This document shows positions 6,340 through 7,950 of a stretch of DNA of 7,950 nucleotides, piece after piece (the stretch's first letter is position 1; the number at the start of each line of letters is the position of its first letter). The DNA is from Collimonas sp. UBA1456 (GTDB taxonomy: Bacteria > Pseudomonadota > Gammaproteobacteria > Burkholderiales > Burkholderiaceae_D). The stretch covers positions 1 through 7,950 of the forward strand of contig DCSW01000032.1 of NCBI GenBank assembly GCA_002325825.1, written 5' to 3'. The position numbers and the translations under genes were made by a program. The notes beneath the pieces are model-generated. The model ran no database searches. It was not told the origin of the DNA and was given only the letters and a program-made list of their open reading frames with translations.

Positions 6340-7076
6340 TTGATCGCAACGGATCACAATTTAATTACGCTTGGCATTACCATCAAGAGATGGGGCCGCG
6401 AGCTTGACTTTGCAGATATCCGCATATCCGAAGTCGACCTGGCACAGCAGGAAGCAGGTTTTCTGGCGCGGCTTGAGCTTGGTTATCACGATGAGATGGA
6501 TTATATGGCAATGCACCCGACCTGCGGAACTGGTAACAGAAACGATCCGGTCGATTATGACGCGCATGGATTATTTGCTGCGTGAATATTAGGGTGACGG
6601 CGGCGCTTGGCGCCGACGCAAGCAAGCCCGGCTGGAGCCTGCCGCCGGATGCGCCGATCAGTTCGCATTGCGGCCAATGCAGCACCTACATCGATGTCTG
6701 TCGGATACAGACGATTGTTGCTCCATACTGGCTCTATTCCCGGCGTTGCATCTCCTACCTGAAGATCGAGTTAAAAGGTAGTATTTAGGCAGCATCCCGA
6801 TTGAGCTGCGGCCGTTGATCGGCAACCGGGTGTATGGCTGCGATGATTGCCATCTGTTCTGTCCGTGAAATAAATGTGCGCAGCCATCCACGCAGGGCGA
6901 TTTCGACGTGCGTAACTAGCTGGATCAGAACACACTGGTTACGTAACATGGGGATGAGTTTGAGTAACGCCGCAGCCGCCGGGGCTGGCACGTCGTCGAT
7001 CATTGCCGCTTTGCATGCTTCTAGCGATGATCCATCCGAGCTGGTATGCGAGCATATCGCATGGGCGTTACTTTAG
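6340..7076 (+). pseudogene. queG: Epoxyqueuosine reductase QueG, heavily degraded
   Basis: QueG reduces epoxyqueuosine to queuosine in tRNA, using cobalamin and two [4Fe-4S] clusters. Fragments occur in order but in different frames. The N-terminus (6340 to about 6516) has IKRWGRELDF and GYHDEMDYMAMH. RPAELV to MDYL (about 6517-6577) is in a new frame, ending at a TAG (6590-6592). The first cluster region (about 6657-6785) reads HCGQCSTYIDVC, then RRCISYLKIELKGSI. GYGCDDCHLFCP-like sequence (6788-6865) follows in another frame, with TGA (6866-6868) for the Trp of CPWNK. DFDVRN is followed by TAG (6917-6919). HWLRNMG to EHIAWAL (6933-7070) is in another frame. About 80 residues before the first cluster are missing, including the FVDSAP catalytic region, as is the EGSAIRRIGH region. 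The third cysteine of the first cluster is Tyr (6687-6689). Certainly non-functional. Confidence 0.9.
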
Positions 7077-7117
7077 CACGTCGCGGCTTGAGGTGATTCG
7101 CTTGCAGCAAATTGCTC

Positions 7118-7131
7118 AGTGCTGCAGCACT
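7118..7131. repeat. 14-bp perfect palindrome
   Basis: AGTGCTGCAGCACT is its own reverse complement. It lies in the gap between the ends of the queG and AEC remnants. With no loop it would suit a dimeric protein site better than a hairpin, but it may be chance. Confidence 0.4.
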
Positions 7132-7154
7132 CATAGCTAGAACGGCAGAGTCAA

Positions 7155-7612
7155 GGCTGACAATCAGCAAAGCCGGCATTGGTAATGCCAACAGTTTGGT
7201 TGCCAGAAGATAGGCTGATAACGTCTTGGCACGCTGGACTGCGGTCAAGCGTAGACCGGCACCGCCCAGCCGGACTATCAACGCTAGCACCATATACAAA
7301 TTGAAGCGATAGCCGGTTTGCATGCTGGATGCGTAATCCATCGGCGACGCCTTGATCCACGGGCTTGCCCATCCAGGTCAGGATAATCACGCTGGTCAAG
7401 GCCAGTAAGCCGACCGCAGGTATGTTGCCGCTAGTGTCGGAGCGCAGCGGCGTGTGTGCGGTGAAGTAGAACAGCAGCGCCGGAAATAGCAGGAAGTACA
7501 CCAGTTTTTTGGCGCCGGTCTAAAACTCGTTACCCGCTTGCTCAAGCGGCGCAGTGCAACGTCTAGCAGGATCAGTGTGAGACCGGGGGGGCAGCAGGTT
7601 GACGATGTACAT
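7155..7612 (-). pseudogene. AEC-family (auxin efflux carrier) transporter, degraded
   Basis: Fragments of a membrane transporter can be read from an ATG at 7612: MYIVNLLP, then GLTLILLDVALRRLSK in another frame after seven C, then GAKKLVYFLLFPALLFYFTA in a third. From GVADGLRIQHAN another shift (7311-7319) leads to YRFNLYMVLALIVRLGG. The run KLVYFLLFPALLFY and the R-F-N-x-Y motif are typical of AEC transporters. A direct join near 7258-7266 then links RLGG to AGLRLTAVQ...LATKLLALP, which in family members lies some 90 residues further on, so an internal deletion is inferred. Similarity fades beyond 7155, and the normal C-terminus is not seen. Intact members have roughly 300-320 residues. The transported compound is unknown. 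It converges with the queG remnant. Confidence 0.7.
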
Positions 7613-7643
7613 GGATTGGCGGGCCTTAGTGGTGGGGGGGGGG
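7585..7643. repeat. Two G homopolymer tracts (7 and 10 bases)
   Basis: Seven G (7585-7591) lie in the N-terminal coding part of the AEC remnant. Ten G (7634-7643) lie 22 bp upstream of its ATG, interrupted from a further GGTGG by one T. The seven-base tract is one base too long for the AEC frame; six would join MYIVNLLP to GLTLILL. Confidence 0.7.
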
Positions 7644-7857
7644 AAGACGTTGTGTAGTGGCAAGCTTGTAAGGATGTCGGTTATCTGGTTCGCCTGCTGG
7701 TTGCGCAGAGGTGCAGACGCATGATGCTCGCACAAGTTCAGGCGCTCATTCTATATTGGAACGGACGACGATAAGTTTGCTATATTAATTACTTTACGAA
7801 AAAATATGAATATTTGTTTGCCTGCAATTTAGTAAAAACCTATATTGTTTCTCTAAT
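7644..7857. other. Intergenic stretch, strongly AT-rich from about 7770
   Basis: No supported gene was found here. The left half has base use like the flanking genes. From about 7770 to 7900 the sequence becomes strongly AT-rich, unlike the rest of the window, which could mark a promoter region or newly acquired DNA. Confidence 0.5.
7818..7846 (+). promoter_or_regulatory. Candidate sigma70-type promoter
   Basis: TTGCCT (7818-7823; 4 of 6 to consensus) and TATATT (7841-7846; 5 of 6) are separated by 17 bases. In such AT-rich sequence chance matches are common. It would start transcription near 7853, just before the reading frame that runs off the right edge. Confidence 0.4.
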
Positions 7858-7950
7858 ATGATTCATATAAATTTTATGTTAAATCCTAGTAATACCTTTT
7901 GCAGTGCGTCGACCATTAGAAGGCGTGAGAAAGAAGACGAGGCTGAGGCT
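7858..7950 (+). CDS. Possible start of an unrecognised gene, cut by right edge
   Basis: From the ATG at 7858 (or a second in-frame ATG at 7876) the frame stays open to the window end, 31 or 25 codons. The start reads M-I-H-I-N-F-M-L-N-P-S-N-T-F, and the visible end is charged (R-R-R-E-K-E-D-E-A-E-A). A promoter candidate lies just upstream. No ribosome-binding site is seen before either ATG. I do not recognise the protein, and the piece is too short to be sure that it is a gene. Confidence 0.25.
   Translation, partial: MIHINFMLNPSNTFCSASTIRRREKEDEAEA

Noticed and set aside
6383..6685. Minus-strand frames of 68-100 codons opposite the queG remnant
   Set aside because: The plus strand there holds clear QueG fragments, so these are shadows.
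7585..7643. A working phase-variable transporter switched by the G tracts
   Set aside because: Correcting the tract does not restore the gene: two more frameshifts and an internal deletion remain.
7520..7735. 71-codon minus-strand frame across the G tracts
   Set aside because: It joins untranslated sequence to an out-of-frame part of the AEC remnant; only its MYIVNLLP piece is meaningful.
1..7950. CRISPR array, toxin-antitoxin, phage or defence system
   Set aside because: No regularly spaced direct repeats, nor any motif of such systems, were seen; all supported genes are housekeeping genes, remnants of known families or an IS end.

Overview
The window looks like a chromosomal segment of a betaproteobacterium, probably of the order Burkholderiales and perhaps close to Oxalobacteraceae. 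This is inferred from the gene set and order (queG/tsaE, amiC, mutL, miaA) and from motifs in the proteins, such as the D-M-H-A-A-H-E-R form of the MutL endonuclease motif. No database search was possible, so the family placement is tentative.

Layout from left to right. Positions 1 to about 194 hold the 5' end of an IS3-family insertion sequence on the minus strand, with a frameshifted orfA that runs off the window. A gene-free stretch follows. Next is an elongator tRNA-Met (CAT) gene on the minus strand, with its own sigma70-type promoter and a probable terminator. Then come miaA and mutL, a minus-strand pair 5 bp apart. mutL is divergent from dedA (plus strand), with a promoter candidate on each strand between them. 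dedA converges on amiC across two stacked hairpins, one of which has perfect 22-bp arms. amiC and tsaE are on the minus strand and overlap by 37 bp.

The right-hand part has decayed. A plus-strand queG (epoxyqueuosine reductase) is broken by frameshifts, in-frame stops, deletions and loss of an iron-sulfur cysteine. It converges on a minus-strand AEC-family (auxin efflux carrier) transporter pseudogene, also broken by several frameshifts and an internal deletion. Upstream of the AEC remnant is a run of ten G, then an AT-rich stretch with a good promoter candidate and a short reading frame open to the right edge.

The intact genes are housekeeping: tRNA modification (miaA for i6A37, tsaE for t6A37), mismatch repair (mutL), septal peptidoglycan hydrolysis (amiC) and a membrane protein (dedA). 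The broken queG is a third tRNA-modification gene and suggests loss of mature queuosine unless another enzyme replaces it. Pseudogenes beside an insertion-sequence fragment suggest a genome undergoing erosion. I see no clear sign of a novel multi-gene system; the most notable points are the decayed right-hand part, an unusual insertion in MiaA, and the structured intergenic regions.
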